Shown: one piece after another, positions 34,685-45,236 of the stretch
Position numbering within the stretch: the first letter of the stretch is position 1
How the letters are laid out: the number at the start of each line of letters is the position of its first letter
Origin: Polynucleobacter bastaniensis
GTDB taxonomy: Bacteria > Pseudomonadota > Gammaproteobacteria > Burkholderiales > Burkholderiaceae
Assembly (NCBI RefSeq): GCF_018882205.1
Contig: NZ_JACVOU010000002.1
Location: 124,001 to 188,000 of the forward strand
DNA: 64,000 nt
Direction of reading: 5' to 3'
Position numbers and translations under genes: made by a program
The notes under the pieces: model-generated
Seen by the model: only the letters and a program-made list of their open reading frames with translations
Databases searched by the model: none
Told to the model about the DNA's origin: nothing

Positions 34685-36436
34685 ATGACAAGCAATGTAG
34701 ATAAAGAAAAAAAGCAGCCCATAGAGAGTGGTTTGCGTAAGGGCTTAACCAGCTATGGCGATAAAGGCTTCTCCTTGTTTTTGCGTAAAGCATTTATCAA
34801 GGGTGCTGGCTATACCAATAGCGCTCTGGATCGTCCCGTCATTGGCATTATTAATACTGGGAGTGCTTACAACCCCTGTCATGGCAACATGCCGCAACTG
34901 ATTGAGGCTGTAAAGCGGGGCGTGATGTTGGCTGGTGGCTTGCCGATGGATTTCCCCACTATCTCGATTCATGAAAGCTTTGCTGCTCCTACTAGCATGT
35001 ACTTGCGTAACCTGATGTCAATGGATACGGAAGAGATGTTGCGAGCTCAGCCGATGGATGCGGTAGTAATGATTGGTGGTTGCGATAAAACTGTACCTGC
35101 GCAAATGATGGGCGCTGCTTCCGCCGGTCTTCCGGCAATTCAGTTGATTACCGGTTCTATGCTGACAGGTTCCCATCGAAGTGAGCGTGTGGGTGCATGT
35201 ACCGACTGTCGTCGCTATTGGGGAAAATTCCGCGCTGGTGAAATTGACGAAGCTGAAAAAGATGAAGTGAATGACCAACTAGTAGCTAGTGTAGGTACCT
35301 GCTCAGTCATGGGTACTGCCAGTACGATGGCTTGTATTTCTGAAGCCCTTGGTATGACTGTGCCTGGTGGCGCAACACCGCCTGCAGTCACTGCCGATCG
35401 AATTCGGATTGCAGAGGAGACGGGTACTCGCGCTGTACAAATGGCAAAAGACGGCTTAACAATTGATAAGGTATTAACAGCAGACGCTTTTGAAAACGCG
35501 ATGCGTGTTTTATTGGCAATTGGTGGCTCGACTAACGGCATCGTACATTTAGCCGCTATCGCTGGTCGTATGGGTCTAGAGATTGACTTGGATGCACTCG
35601 ATAAGATGGGTGATGAGACGCCAGTATTGGTAGATTTGAAGCCCTCTGGTGACCATTACATGGAAAACTTTCATGATGCGGGTGGTATGACTACGCTGCT
35701 ACGTGAGCTTAAGCCTTTATTAAAACTCGATGCGATGACAGTAACGGGTCGCACTTTAGGTGAAGAGATTGATGCTGCTCCCCTAAGCTTTAGGCAAGAT
35801 GTAGTGCGCAAGTTTAATAACCCGATTTATCCACGTGGCAGCATTGCAGTGTTGCATGGCAACTTAGCGCCCGGTGCCGCCATCATTAAACAATCAGCAG
35901 CCAATGAAAAACTCATGGAGCATGAGGGTCGCGCTGTTGTGTTTGAAAACAGTGAAGACCTAGCCAATCGGATTGATGGACCAGATCTAGATGTGACGGC
36001 AGATGATATTTTGGTGCTCAAGAACATTGGCCCCAAAGGCGCGCCTGGTATGCCTGAAGCGGGATATATTCCGATTCCGATGAAGCTTGCTCGTGCTGGC
36101 GTAAAAGATATTGTGCGAATTTCTGATGGGCGCATGAGTGGTACGGCGTTCGGAACCATTGTGTTGCACGTGACTCCAGAGGCTGCAGTAGGTGGGCCAC
36201 TGGCGTTTGTACATAATGGTGACCGCATCCGCTTGAGCGTGAAGAATCGTGAGATTAGTTTGTTGGTCTCCGATGAAGAGTTGGCTAAGCGTGCAAAAGA
36301 GAATCCAGTAATAGAGCCCACTGCAGAGCGTGGCTACCTCAAACTATTCTTAGATACTGTTACTCAAGCAGACAAAGGCGTTGACTTTGATTTCTTGAGA
36401 GCGGTGAAGATAGTGGGTAAGACACCAAAGCGTTGA
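34685..36436 (+). CDS. IlvD/Edd family dehydratase, probable sugar-acid (L-arabinonate/D-xylonate type) dehydratase
   Basis: Iron-sulfur dehydratase of 583 residues. Cluster cysteines C65 (NPCHGN), C133 (GGCDKT) and C206 (GTCSVMG) are present, as are the Mg/substrate motifs ESFAAPTSM and GRMSGTAFGTIVLH. The segment ACTDCRRYWGKFRAGEID is characteristic of the pentonate dehydratase branch rather than biosynthetic IlvD. Pairing with the Bug gene suggests uptake and dehydration of a pentonate to a 2-keto-3-deoxy acid. No downstream aldolase in the immediate vicinity. Confidence 0.88.
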   Translation: MTSNVDKEKKQPIESGLRKGLTSYGDKGFSLFLRKAFIKGAGYTNSALDRPVIGIINTGSAYNPCHGNMPQLIEAVKRGVMLAGGLPMDFPTISIHESFAAPTSMYLRNLMSMDTEEMLRAQPMDAVVMIGGCDKTVPAQMMGAASAGLPAIQLITGSMLTGSHRSERVGACTDCRRYWGKFRAGEIDEAEKDEVNDQLVASVGTCSVMGTASTMACISEALGMTVPGGATPPAVTADRIRIAEETGTRAVQMAKDGLTIDKVLTADAFENAMRVLLAIGGSTNGIVHLAAIAGRMGLEIDLDALDKMGDETPVLVDLKPSGDHYMENFHDAGGMTTLLRELKPLLKLDAMTVTGRTLGEEIDAAPLSFRQDVVRKFNNPIYPRGSIAVLHGNLAPGAAIIKQSAANEKLMEHEGRAVVFENSEDLANRIDGPDLDVTADDILVLKNIGPKGAPGMPEAGYIPIPMKLARAGVKDIVRISDGRMSGTAFGTIVLHVTPEAAVGGPLAFVHNGDRIRLSVKNREISLLVSDEELAKRAKENPVIEPTAERGYLKLFLDTVTQADKGVDFDFLRAVKIVGKTPKR

Positions 36437-36466
36437 TGCAATCAATGGGAAGAAAAAATAGCAGCT

Positions 36467-36496
36467 AAGAAAAACGCCACCCTGGTGGGTGGCGTT
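36467..36496 (-). terminator. Terminator of tmRNA
   Basis: A 9-bp stem AACGCCACC / GGTGGCGTT with a six-base loop, followed on the minus strand by TTTTTCTT, lies 21 bases past the tmRNA CCA end. Confidence 0.8.
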
Positions 36497-36517
36497 GGAC
36501 TGTTACATACTTCAAAA

Positions 36518-36876
36518 TGGTGGAGTCGGCGGGAATCGAACCCGCGTCCGCAAATCCTCTACAACAAGTTCTACATACTTAGTCATATCATTTAATTTAG
36601 CTAGCTAGTCACAGACTGACATGTTCCACGCTGGCGATTCACTAAGTTTTCGAACCATTCCCCGTGACATGAAATGATCTTATCTCTTGTAAATGACCCT
36701 GATCTAGCTTTCGCTAGCTGACCCAAGAGAGAATCAGTTCAGGGGCAACCGCAATTAAGCGGCTAGTGCGAAACGTTCGTCGTTTGCAGTTATTACATTC
36801 CCATTGATTTACGAGATAACGGGTCCTCGGTATGCCCTTGATGCTTTGTAATCCACGTCGAAACCATGTCGACCCC
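36518..36876 (-). ncRNA. ssrA: Transfer-messenger RNA (tmRNA)
   Basis: About 359-nt RNA that frees stalled ribosomes and tags nascent proteins for proteolysis. The 5' GGGGTCG pairs with 3' CGACTCC before ACCA, forming the acceptor stem with one G-U. The T-arm GCGGGTTCGATTCCCGC is intact. The tag frame is at 36787-36755: resume codon GCA, then NDERFALAA and TAA, giving ANDERFALAA, the betaproteobacterial tag. Single-piece (not permuted) form. Confidence 0.98.
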
Positions 36877-36945
36877 GGAGTTTATGCATTGGAAACTCTA
36901 TTTTAAGGTGCTTACTCCTAAATTGCTCATTATCTTTTTATCTCC

Positions 36946-37623
36946 CTACTGCGGGAAGATGATTTTCAGCAATTCTTTTGGGTGATTTACGAGATAATCC
37001 GCGCCCCAGGCCTCTGGGGGCTCCTCACAGCCACAATAGCCATAGGCTGCTGCGATGGTCTTCATACCCGCCGCTTTGCCCGCTACGATGTCTCTAATGT
37101 CATCGCCGACATAGACCGATTTAGTCGGGTCAATATTGGCGAGTCTGGCAGCGTGCAAGATAGGCTCAGGATGGGGTTTTGAATGCGGGGTTGTATCGCC
37201 AGAGACTGTGGATGCTGCTCTGTGGCGTAAGCCCATTAACTCAGTTAGGGGATTGGTAAAGCGTTCGCTTTTATTGGTAACAATGCCCCAAGGTAGCTTT
37301 GCGCCATCTAATTGATCTAGTAAATGATCAATGCCATCAAAAATGATGCTGTTGACCAAGAGTGCTTTTTCATAATTTGAGAAGAACTCATCTCGAAGTG
37401 GAATGAAATCAGGGTGATCGGTATCGATCCCAAATGCCCCTTTAATCAGTCCACGAGCCCCTGCTGAAGCACGGGGACGTAATACCTCATATTGCATAGC
37501 TGGAAGATTGCGAGCGGTAAGGAGTTGGTTAGCAGCTGAGACAAGGTCTGGAGCCGTATCGGCAAGAGTGCCATCTAGGTCAAAAAAGATGCCCTTGTAA
37601 GGACTTACTAACCCGCTACTCAT
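36946..37623 (-). CDS. gph: Phosphoglycolate phosphatase (HAD family)
   Basis: HAD hydrolase of 225 residues that dephosphorylates 2-phosphoglycolate. Motif [16 protein letters not shown] holds the nucleophile Asp; motif II IVTNKS, motif III near HSKPHP, and motif [12 protein letters not shown] are all in order with a helical cap between. The start overlaps the ubiG stop by four bases, a conserved Burkholderiales pair. Some ubiG-linked members have been assigned to other phosphatases, so the substrate is by homology only. Confidence 0.9.
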   Translation of the reverse strand: MSSGLVSPYKGIFFDLDGTLADTAPDLVSAANQLLTARNLPAMQYEVLRPRASAGARGLIKGAFGIDTDHPDFIPLRDEFFSNYEKALLVNSIIFDGIDHLLDQLDGAKLPWGIVTNKSERFTNPLTELMGLRHRAASTVSGDTTPHSKPHPEPILHAARLANIDPTKSVYVGDDIRDIVAGKAAGMKTIAAAYGYCGCEEPPEAWGADYLVNHPKELLKIIFPQ

Positions 37624-38309
37624 TTACGCACAACAATCATATAGTTCACATCCACATCTTCTCCTAATTTATAGACTTGCGTGATGGGGTTGTATGTCAT
37701 CCCTTTCATGCCAAGCATTTCTAATCCGGCGTGACGGGTAAATGCGACTAATTCAGAGGGCTTGATGAATTTGGCATATTCGTGAGTACCCTTGGGGAGC
37801 AGTCGCAAGATATATTCAGCGCCAATAATGGCAAATAAGTAGGACTTGGGATTGCGGTTCAGGGTGCTAAAAAAGAGGGTGCCGCCTGGTTTACACAGCT
37901 TTGCACAGGCCCGAACTACAGACGAAGGGTCTGGCACATGCTCAAGCATCTCCATGCAGGTCACAACGTCATATTGCTCTGGCTCTTCCTCAGCTAGCGC
38001 TTCAGCTGAAATAGAGCGGTATTTGAGGGTCGCGCCTACCTCTAGTGCATGTAACTCAGCTACCTTAAGGGCTTTTTCAGACAAGTCGATGCCACAAGTA
38101 TCAGCGCCAGACTGGGCAATTGACTCCGCCAGAATTCCGCCGCCACAGCCGACATCGAGAACCTTCTTACCTTGGAGATCAACAAAAGACTTGATCCAAT
38201 TGAGGCGCAGGGGGTTAATGGCATGCAAAGGTTTGAATTCGCTTTGGGGATCCCACCAGCGATGGGCTAGGGCGCTAAATTTAGCGATTTCAGATTGATC
38301 GACGTTCAT
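37620..38309 (-). CDS. ubiG: UbiG, ubiquinone O-methyltransferase
   Basis: 229-residue SAM methyltransferase that performs both O-methylations in ubiquinone synthesis. SAM motif [15 protein letters not shown], acidic GIDLSEKAL, and [13 protein letters not shown] fit UbiG closely, as does N-terminal [19 protein letters not shown]. It provides quinone for the respiratory chain. It is cotranscribed with gph and lies downstream of the OmpA gene terminator. Confidence 0.95.
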   Translation of the reverse strand: MNVDQSEIAKFSALAHRWWDPQSEFKPLHAINPLRLNWIKSFVDLQGKKVLDVGCGGGILAESIAQSGADTCGIDLSEKALKVAELHALEVGATLKYRSISAEALAEEEPEQYDVVTCMEMLEHVPDPSSVVRACAKLCKPGGTLFFSTLNRNPKSYLFAIIGAEYILRLLPKGTHEYAKFIKPSELVAFTRHAGLEMLGMKGMTYNPITQVYKLGEDVDVNYMIVVRK

Positions 38310-38366
38310 AGGAATAAAGGCGCTGTAAGCACGTTGAGATAAATGAATTACGAATATAGCGGAAAT

Positions 38367-38395
38367 AAAAAAGCCCGGCAGAACCGGGCTTTTTT
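38367..38395 (-). terminator. Strong terminator of the OmpA-family gene
   Basis: AAAAAAGCCCGG / CCGGGCTTTTTT form a 12-bp perfect stem with a five-base loop, 15 bases after the OmpA-family stop. It separates that gene from ubiG. Confidence 0.93.
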
Positions 38396-38409
38396 ACAAG
38401 TAAAAAGAA

Positions 38410-38994
38410 TTACTTAACTGCAGCTGTACCAACAACTTCGATGTCGGTGCGGCGGTTCTTAGCGCGGCCTTCAGCAGTTGCATTGCTTGCAACTGGATTG
38501 CTCTTGCCTTTTGATTCTGTATAAATACGGCTACCGTCAACACCTTTGCTTACTAAGTAAGCTTTAACTGACTGAGCACGACGCTGGCCGAGAGCCATGT
38601 TGTATGCATCAGTACCAACGCTATCAGTGTTACCAACAGCAATAATTACTTCTAATTTGATTTTGCTTAAGTCTCTAGCGATTTTGTCTAAAGTTGCTTG
38701 ACCTTCTGCCTTCAATGTTGCTTTATCGAAGTCATAGAGTGTGTCAGCTTGCAAAGTGATCTTGCTTTGAGTAACACTTGAAGCAGGAGCAGCAGCCTTA
38801 GGAGCCAAGAAACCATCACAACCTTTAGCTGCTGTAGCGGGAGTCCAGTTGTTATCGCGCCAGCACAATGTGCCATCGCCGTTTTTCCAGGATAAACCTG
38901 TTGAGTTGACCCAGTTGTCAACGTTTTGAGCGGAAGTAGCAGTCGCAGCAACAGAAATTACGCCAGCAAGTACCAGTTTTAGGGTTTTGTTCAT
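38410..38994 (-). CDS. OmpA family outer-membrane/periplasmic protein
   Basis: 194-residue exported protein with signal peptide ending TSAQ (about 23). A short Trp/Cys-containing region (NGDGTLCWRDNNW...GCDG) is followed by an Ala/Pro linker and a C-terminal OmpA peptidoglycan-binding domain (about 80-190): YNMALGQRRAQSVKAYL and AKNRRTDIEV. No eight-stranded barrel is present, so it is not a classical OmpA; it may tether outer membrane to wall through partners. The strong terminator and codon use suggest high expression. Confidence 0.9.
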   Translation of the reverse strand: MNKTLKLVLAGVISVAATATSAQNVDNWVNSTGLSWKNGDGTLCWRDNNWTPATAAKGCDGFLAPKAAAPASSVTQSKITLQADTLYDFDKATLKAEGQATLDKIARDLSKIKLEVIIAVGNTDSVGTDAYNMALGQRRAQSVKAYLVSKGVDGSRIYTESKGKSNPVASNATAEGRAKNRRTDIEVVGTAAVK

Positions 38995-39153
38995 TTTTAG
39001 TCCTCAAAAATCTCTTTTTTAATTAAAGTCAAACTTAAATGTAATTCGCCCTACTTTGAAGCAAAAACCGCAAAGCGACACATCTCAATTTCGTACAAAC
39101 TGACAGAATATTAGCATAGGGGCTATCAGTCATCAAAATGATATTATTTCTAA

Positions 39154-41856
39154 ATGGAACAAGCCGCTAAAGAAACACTACCAATATCCCTAGAAGACGA
39201 AATGCGGCGGTCCTATTTGGACTATGCAATGAGCGTCATTGTCGGCAGAGCCCTGCCAGACGTACGTGACGGCCTCAAACCGGTTCATCGCCGGGTCTTA
39301 TTTGCGATGTATGAATTAAACAACGATTGGAACCGTGCTTACAAAAAATCTGCCCGTATAGTTGGCGATGTGATCGGTAAATACCATCCTCATGGCGATT
39401 CTGCGGTATACGACACTATTGTTCGCATGGCCCAGGACTTCTCCCTGCGCTATATGCTGGTTGACGGGCAGGGTAACTTTGGCTCTGTAGACGGTGATAA
39501 CGCTGCTGCGATGCGCTACACCGAGATCCGCCTTCGTAAGATCGCCCATGAGTTATTGGCCGATTTGGACAAGGAAACCGTGGATTTCGGGCCAAATTAC
39601 GATGGCAGCGAGAAAGAACCCCTGATTCTTCCTGCAAAAGTGCCTAATTTGTTGATAAACGGTAGCTCAGGTATTGCAGTGGGTATGGCGACCAATATCC
39701 CTCCCCATAACTTGGATGAGGTGGTTACAGCCTGTTTACACGTACTGCACAACCCAGAATGCACTATCGACGAGCTCATTGAAATCATTCCTGCTCCGGA
39801 TTTCCCGACCGCCGGCATTATTTATGGCGTTCAAGGTGTTCGAGAGGGCTATCGCACTGGCCGTGGCCGTGTTGTGATGCGTGCTAAGACTCACTTTGAA
39901 GACCTCGATAAGGGCGCACGTCAGGCCATCATCGTCGATGAGTTGCCATACCAAGTAAACAAAAAGAACTTGCTCGAGCGTATTGCTGAGTTGGTGAATG
40001 AGAAAAAAGTAGAAGGAATCTCTGATTTACGTGATGAGTCAGACAAGTCAGGTATGCGTGTAGTCATTGAATTGAAGCGCGGTGAAGTGCCTGAAGTAGT
40101 TCTCAATAATTTGTACAAGAGCACTCAGCTACAAGACAACTTCGGTATGAACATGGTGGCTCTGGTGGACAACCAGCCGCGCCTGTTGAACCTGAAGCAA
40201 ATGTTGGAGTACTTCTTGCAGCATCGTCGTGAAGTAGTCACACGTCGCACAATTTTTGAATTACGCAAAGCGCGTGAGCGTGGTCACGTCTTAGAAGGTT
40301 TGGCAGTTGCGTTGGCAAACATTGATGAATTCATTGCCATCATTAAAGCGGCTGCAAACCCCGTAGTTGCTAAGCAAGACTTAATGAGTAAACCTTGGGA
40401 CTCCTCCATGGTGCGCGAGATGTTGGCGCGTGCTGAGACGGATACTCCAGGTGGTCGCAATGCTTACCGTCCTGAAGGTTTGTTGCCAGAGTACGGCATG
40501 CAAACCACTGGTCTCTATCGTTTATCGGATAGCCAAGCACAAGAAATTTTGCAGATGCGTTTACAACGCTTGACTGGCCTTGAGCAAGACAAGATCGTAA
40601 ATGAGTACAAAGATGTGATGGCACAGATTTCGGATTTGCTCGACTTACTTGCTAAGCCAGAGCGTGTCACTCAAGTCATTGAGTCTGAGTTGAAAGAAGT
40701 GCAGGCTGAGTTTGGTATTACTGGTGGTGACTCAGGTCGTCGTTCATTTATTGAAATGAATGCAACCGAGTTGTTCACAGAAGACCTGATTACTCCGCAA
40801 GATATGGTGGTCACACTTTCTAACACTGGTTATATGAAGAGCCAGCCACTGAGTGAATACCGTGCGCAAAAACGGGGTGGTCGTGGCAAACAAGCTGCAG
40901 CCACCAAAAATGAAGACTGGATTGAAACACTCTTCGTTGCGAATACGCATGACATTATTCTTTGCTTCTCTGATCGCGGACGCATGTACTGGCTCAAGGT
41001 GTGGGAAGTTCCACAAGGAAGTCGTAATTCACGCGGCAAGCCAATCGTTAATATGTTCCCGCTGATTGAAGGCGAAAAGATTACCGTGATTCTCCCGATT
41101 AAGGGATATCAGGATGATCATTACGTCTTTATGTCTACAAGTTTAGGTACAGTGAAGAAGACACGTTTGTCTGATTTCTCCAATCCACGCAAGGCCGGTA
41201 TTATTGCTGTCGATTTAAACGAGAATGACTTCTTAGTCGGTGCAGCGATTACTGATGGTCAGCATGATGTGATGTTGTTCTCGGATGCTGGTAAAGCGGT
41301 GCGCTTTGATGAGAACGATGTTCGCCCAATGGGTCGTACAGCGCGCGGTGTGCGTGGTATGAACTTAGGTGAAGGTCATCAAGTCATTGCCATGTTAGTT
41401 GCTCCAGCTGAAGCTGCTGAAGGTACTGAGGCGGCTGTCGTTGATGCGAATGGCCTCGCAATTCCGAGTAGCGTATTAACTGCAACAGAAAATGGTTTTG
41501 GTAAACGCACTCCGATTGGTGAATACACCCGTCATGGTCGTGGCACTAAAGGCATGATTGCAATTCAGACAACTGAGCGCAACGGCAAAGTGGTTGCCGC
41601 TGCTTTGGTCTCTCCTGAAGATCAAATTATGTTGATTACTACGGGCGGTATCTTGGTGCGCACGCGCGTTTCTGAGATTCGCGAGATGGGGCGCGCAACA
41701 CAAGGCGTCACCTTGATTAACGTCGATGAAGGCACTCGCTTGTCTGGCTTGCAGCGTATTGCTGAAAGCGATTCTGATGATGAGAGCGATCTTGAAGATG
41801 GTGAAGACGGCGACCCAGCCCTTGATTCCAGTCCTGATGAAGCTGGCGATGCCTAA
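39154..41856 (+). CDS. gyrA: DNA gyrase subunit A
   Basis: 900-residue breakage-rejoining subunit of gyrase that introduces negative supercoils with GyrB. Numbering equals E. coli through the quinolone region: S83 and D87 are wild type in [10 protein letters not shown], and catalytic Y122 is in AMRYTEIR. The GyrA-box in the C-terminal beta pinwheel reads QKRGGRGK, a functional variant of QRRGGKG. The tail is strongly acidic ([13 protein letters not shown]). It is followed 29 bases later by serC, the conserved beginning of the aromatic supraoperon. Confidence 0.98.
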   Translation: MEQAAKETLPISLEDEMRRSYLDYAMSVIVGRALPDVRDGLKPVHRRVLFAMYELNNDWNRAYKKSARIVGDVIGKYHPHGDSAVYDTIVRMAQDFSLRYMLVDGQGNFGSVDGDNAAAMRYTEIRLRKIAHELLADLDKETVDFGPNYDGSEKEPLILPAKVPNLLINGSSGIAVGMATNIPPHNLDEVVTACLHVLHNPECTIDELIEIIPAPDFPTAGIIYGVQGVREGYRTGRGRVVMRAKTHFEDLDKGARQAIIVDELPYQVNKKNLLERIAELVNEKKVEGISDLRDESDKSGMRVVIELKRGEVPEVVLNNLYKSTQLQDNFGMNMVALVDNQPRLLNLKQMLEYFLQHRREVVTRRTIFELRKARERGHVLEGLAVALANIDEFIAIIKAAANPVVAKQDLMSKPWDSSMVREMLARAETDTPGGRNAYRPEGLLPEYGMQTTGLYRLSDSQAQEILQMRLQRLTGLEQDKIVNEYKDVMAQISDLLDLLAKPERVTQVIESELKEVQAEFGITGGDSGRRSFIEMNATELFTEDLITPQDMVVTLSNTGYMKSQPLSEYRAQKRGGRGKQAAATKNEDWIETLFVANTHDIILCFSDRGRMYWLKVWEVPQGSRNSRGKPIVNMFPLIEGEKITVILPIKGYQDDHYVFMSTSLGTVKKTRLSDFSNPRKAGIIAVDLNENDFLVGAAITDGQHDVMLFSDAGKAVRFDENDVRPMGRTARGVRGMNLGEGHQVIAMLVAPAEAAEGTEAAVVDANGLAIPSSVLTATENGFGKRTPIGEYTRHGRGTKGMIAIQTTERNGKVVAAALVSPEDQIMLITTGGILVRTRVSEIREMGRATQGVTLINVDEGTRLSGLQRIAESDSDDESDLEDGEDGDPALDSSPDEAGDA

Positions 41857-41885
41857 TTGGCATCCATATAAGGTTAATTAACTCC

Positions 41886-42983
41886 ATGACGTTTGACCGC
41901 CGCATTTTTAATTTCGCTGCGGGGCCTGCTACCTTGCCTGAAGAGGTATTGAAGCAGGCTGCTGCAGAGATGTTGAATTGGCGGGGCTTGGGCGCGAGCG
42001 TCATGGAAGTGAGTCATCGAGGCAAAGAGTTCATGGCCTTGTATGAGGAAGTGCTGCAAGATTTACGCACCCTTATGGGCATTCCGGATTCCTATGAAAT
42101 CTTGATGCTTCAAGGTGGTGGCTTAGGTCAAAATGCTGCAATTCCCATGAACCTGATGCCCTTAGCCAAAAATGGTCCCAAGGCCGATTTTTTAGTCACT
42201 GGCATTTGGTCAGAAAAGTCGTACAAAGAAGCGGACAAGTATGGCCTTGCTCATCTAGCAGCCTCTTCTGCGGCTGAAAAATTTAACACGATCCCAGATC
42301 GCTCTAGTTGGCAGCTATCAGATGATGCTGCTTATGTTCATTACTGTGCGAATGAAACCATTGGTGGCGTAGAGTTCCCCGATGTTCCTGATGTCAATGG
42401 CAAGTTACTAGTCGCAGATATTTCTAGCAACATCCTTTCCAGGGAAATGGATGTCACAAAGTGTGGTGTCTGGTTTGGCGGCGCACAAAAAAATATTGGT
42501 CCATCCGGCGTAACGATCGTGATCGTTCGAAAAGATCTGATGGGGCACAGTATGAAAATTACACCATCGATTTGGGACTGGTCTAAACAAGCAGCAACTG
42601 ATTCCATGTTGAACACGCCACCCACCTTTGCCATCTATATGGCTGGTCTTGGCTTCAAGTGGTTGATGAAGCAAGGCGGTGTAAAAGTGATTGAGAAATG
42701 CAATCAAGAAAAAGCAGACTTGCTCTATCACTTCCTAGATCAGAGTAGCTTGTATGAGAGCCGCGTTACCAAAGAATATCGCTCCAGAATGAATGTCACA
42801 TTCTTTCTGAAAGATGAAAATTTAAATGCCCAGTTCCTGGAGCAATCCAATGCAGCAGGCTTAGTTGCCTTGCGCGGTCATAAAGCGGCAGGCGGTATGC
42901 GCGCTAGTATTTACAACGCAATGCCGCTAGAGGGCGTCAAGACCTTAGTGGAATTTATGCGTGACTTTGAAAGGCGTGCCTAA
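41886..42983 (+). CDS. serC: Phosphoserine aminotransferase
   Basis: PLP enzyme of 365 residues converting 3-phosphohydroxypyruvate to phosphoserine, also acting in pyridoxal phosphate synthesis. N-terminal FNFAAGPATLPEEVL, PLP lysine in WFGGAQKNIGPSG and C-terminal GHKAAGGMRASIYNAMP are diagnostic. It ends with TAATG, overlapping pheA by one base. It belongs to the serC-pheA-hisC-tyrA-aroA operon. Confidence 0.97.
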   Translation: MTFDRRIFNFAAGPATLPEEVLKQAAAEMLNWRGLGASVMEVSHRGKEFMALYEEVLQDLRTLMGIPDSYEILMLQGGGLGQNAAIPMNLMPLAKNGPKADFLVTGIWSEKSYKEADKYGLAHLAASSAAEKFNTIPDRSSWQLSDDAAYVHYCANETIGGVEFPDVPDVNGKLLVADISSNILSREMDVTKCGVWFGGAQKNIGPSGVTIVIVRKDLMGHSMKITPSIWDWSKQAATDSMLNTPPTFAIYMAGLGFKWLMKQGGVKVIEKCNQEKADLLYHFLDQSSLYESRVTKEYRSRMNVTFFLKDENLNAQFLEQSNAAGLVALRGHKAAGGMRASIYNAMPLEGVKTLVEFMRDFERRA

Positions 42984-44077
42984 TGAGCTCCAAAGACCAA
43001 AGTACCGAAGAACAGCGCCTAGCGCCAATCCGCGACAAGATTGATGCACTGGATGCGCAGATTTTAGATTTGCTATCACAGCGTGCAAAAGCTGCTCAAG
43101 AGGTCGGTCACATTAAGGGTGGGTTTTCATCGCCCGTGTTTAGGCCAGAGCGTGAGCGTCAAGTTGTTGCGCGTTTACAGGAGCTCAGCAAGGGTCCGTT
43201 GTTGCATGATGGTATCGCTGCCATTTGGCGTGAGGTGATGTCTGCCTGCCGTGCTTTAGAAGCGCGTCAGACGATTGCTTATCTTGGTCCAGTAGGCACA
43301 TTTTCAGAGCAAGCAGCGCAAACCTATTTTGGCCACTCGATTGCCGGTCTTCCTTGCAACAGTTTGGATGAAGTATTTAAGGCGGTAGAGAAGGGCGCGG
43401 CGCAGTTTGGTGTTGTGCCTGTAGAAAATTCTAGTGAGGGTGCGATTTCAAGAACCTTAGACTTGCTTCTAGACTCGCCGATGCGGATTAGCGGTGAAGT
43501 GGTGTTGCCTATTCGTCACCATCTTTTAACCAAGAGCGGTAGCTTAGATGGCGTGACTACGGTTTGTGCACACGCTCAGGCTTTGGCGCAATGTCAGCAA
43601 TGGTTGAGCGTGCATGCCCCCCAATTAAAGCGTCAAGCAGTAAGCAGTAATGCAGAGGCTGCTCGTATGTCTGCCAATGATCCGACTTTGGCGGCGATTG
43701 CTGGAGACCCTGCGCAAGAAGTTTATGGATTGCAGGCAGTAGCCGCACAGATTCAGGATGATCCACAAAATCGTACTCGTTTCGTGGTGGTCGGTACTTA
43801 CGAGTGTCAACCTACTGGCAAAGATCAAACATCTCTGGTGCTATCAGTAGATAACCAACCAGGTGCCGTACATCGTTTATTAGAGCCTTTGGCCAAGCAT
43901 GGCGTTTCCATGAATCGCTTTGAGTCTCGCCCTGCTCGCAAGGGAACTTGGGAGTACCACTTCTATATTGATGTAGCGGGACATACTGAAGACGCAAAAG
44001 TAGCCAAAGCATTAGAAGAGTTAAAAACGATAGCTGCTTTTTATAAAAACCTCGGCTCATATCCTCATTCAGCATGA
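42983..44077 (+). CDS. pheA: Bifunctional chorismate mutase/prephenate dehydratase (P-protein)
   Basis: 364-residue enzyme for the last steps to phenylpyruvate. Order: AroQ chorismate mutase (about 10-90, RDKIDALDAQILDLLSQRA), prephenate dehydratase (about 95-270, IAYLGPVGTFSEQAA and TRFVVVG), then an ACT regulatory domain with ESRPARKGTWEY, where phenylalanine feedback binds. Both catalytic domains look intact. Overlaps hisC by four bases. Confidence 0.97.
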   Translation: MSSKDQSTEEQRLAPIRDKIDALDAQILDLLSQRAKAAQEVGHIKGGFSSPVFRPERERQVVARLQELSKGPLLHDGIAAIWREVMSACRALEARQTIAYLGPVGTFSEQAAQTYFGHSIAGLPCNSLDEVFKAVEKGAAQFGVVPVENSSEGAISRTLDLLLDSPMRISGEVVLPIRHHLLTKSGSLDGVTTVCAHAQALAQCQQWLSVHAPQLKRQAVSSNAEAARMSANDPTLAAIAGDPAQEVYGLQAVAAQIQDDPQNRTRFVVVGTYECQPTGKDQTSLVLSVDNQPGAVHRLLEPLAKHGVSMNRFESRPARKGTWEYHFYIDVAGHTEDAKVAKALEELKTIAAFYKNLGSYPHSA

Positions 44078-45204
44078 CATCAAAATCTAACATTGGTTTA
44101 AAGCATATTCATGCGATAGCTCCCTATGTTGGTGGGCGACCCATCAGTGAGGTCGCGCGTGAGTACGGCCTTGATGAAAACAAGATTGTGAAGCTCGCAT
44201 CTAATGAAAATCCATTAGGTATGCCAAAGTCGGCGCAAGACGCGATGCTTAAAGCTGCGAGTGACTTGGGTCGCTATCCAGATTCCAATGGTTTTGAATT
44301 AAAGAATGTTCTATCAGCGCGTTTAGGTGTTCCAACGGATTGGATTACCTTGGGTAACGGTAGTAACGACATTTTGGAGTTAGCTGCACGTGCAGTAGCT
44401 CAGGCTGGCGATGAGGTGATCTTCTCTAAACATGCCTTTGCGGTTTATCCATTAGCGACACAAGCTGTAGGCGCTAAGGCAATTGAAGTAACTGCAACTG
44501 CAATGTATGGTCATGACCTGCCTGCCATGCTACAAGCAGTTAAAGCCTCAGGTGATAAAGCGAAGCTGGTGTTTGTGGCTAACCCAAATAATCCGACCGG
44601 TAGCTACTTAAGCGCTAAAGAGATCGAAGATTTCTTAATGGCTGTGCCTGCTCATGTAGTGGTTGTATTGGATGAGGCTTATAACGAGTACCTCACTCCA
44701 GAGCAGCGATATGACGCGATTGCTTGGGTGAAGCGCTTTCCTAATATGATTTTGTCTCGCAGCTTCTCAAAGGCTTATGGCTTAGCAGGCTTACGAATCG
44801 GATATGGTGTGGCTCAGCCTGCCTTGACGGATTTACTCAACCGTATTCGTCAACCATTTAACGTCAACAGTCTGGCGCAAGCAGCGGCGATCGCAGCGTT
44901 CCAAGATTCTGCTTTCTTGCAGCAAGGCTTTGAATTGAATCGCGCTGGTCTAGCTCAACTGACACAAGCATTCGATGCGCTTGGCTTAACTTACCTTCCT
45001 TCTGCTGGCAACTTTGTGCTCGTGAGAGTGGGTGAAGATGATGGCGCTGGTGCTCGTATTAATTTAGAGTTGCTTAAGCGTGGCATTATTGTTCGCCCAG
45101 TTGGCAATTACGGTTTACCACAATGGTTGCGTATTTCCATTGGCCTACCCGAAGAGAACGCAGCATTTATTGATGCCCTCAAAGATATTTTGGCGCAGCA
45201 GTAA
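44074..45204 (+). CDS. hisC: Histidinol-phosphate aminotransferase
   Basis: 376-residue class I/II PLP aminotransferase. Substrate loop ASNENPLG, FVANPNNPTGSYL, and PLP-lysine motif SRSFSKAYGLAGLRIGY. Located in the aromatic operon rather than the histidine operon, it is the hisC2-type copy known in Burkholderiales. It probably also transaminates phenylpyruvate and 4-hydroxyphenylpyruvate, completing phenylalanine and tyrosine synthesis (inference from position). Confidence 0.94.
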   Translation: MTSKSNIGLKHIHAIAPYVGGRPISEVAREYGLDENKIVKLASNENPLGMPKSAQDAMLKAASDLGRYPDSNGFELKNVLSARLGVPTDWITLGNGSNDILELAARAVAQAGDEVIFSKHAFAVYPLATQAVGAKAIEVTATAMYGHDLPAMLQAVKASGDKAKLVFVANPNNPTGSYLSAKEIEDFLMAVPAHVVVVLDEAYNEYLTPEQRYDAIAWVKRFPNMILSRSFSKAYGLAGLRIGYGVAQPALTDLLNRIRQPFNVNSLAQAAAIAAFQDSAFLQQGFELNRAGLAQLTQAFDALGLTYLPSAGNFVLVRVGEDDGAGARINLELLKRGIIVRPVGNYGLPQWLRISIGLPEENAAFIDALKDILAQQ

Positions 45205-45236
45205 TTCAGCACTAATTACATAAATTTCATAAGCCA

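Noticed and set aside
35827-36321. Minus-strand frame of 164 codons inside the IlvD/Edd gene
   Set aside because: Antisense to strongly conserved dehydratase motifs; Ser/Pro/Ala-rich shadow translation, no RBS.
36518-36876. tRNA gene suggested by a T-arm and CCA end
   Set aside because: The T-arm belongs to tmRNA; the tag frame and the 359-nt span settle it.
39090-39153. gyrA promoter with CTGACA
   Set aside because: A 17-base spacer leads to CTATCA, a poor -10; not strong enough to annotate.
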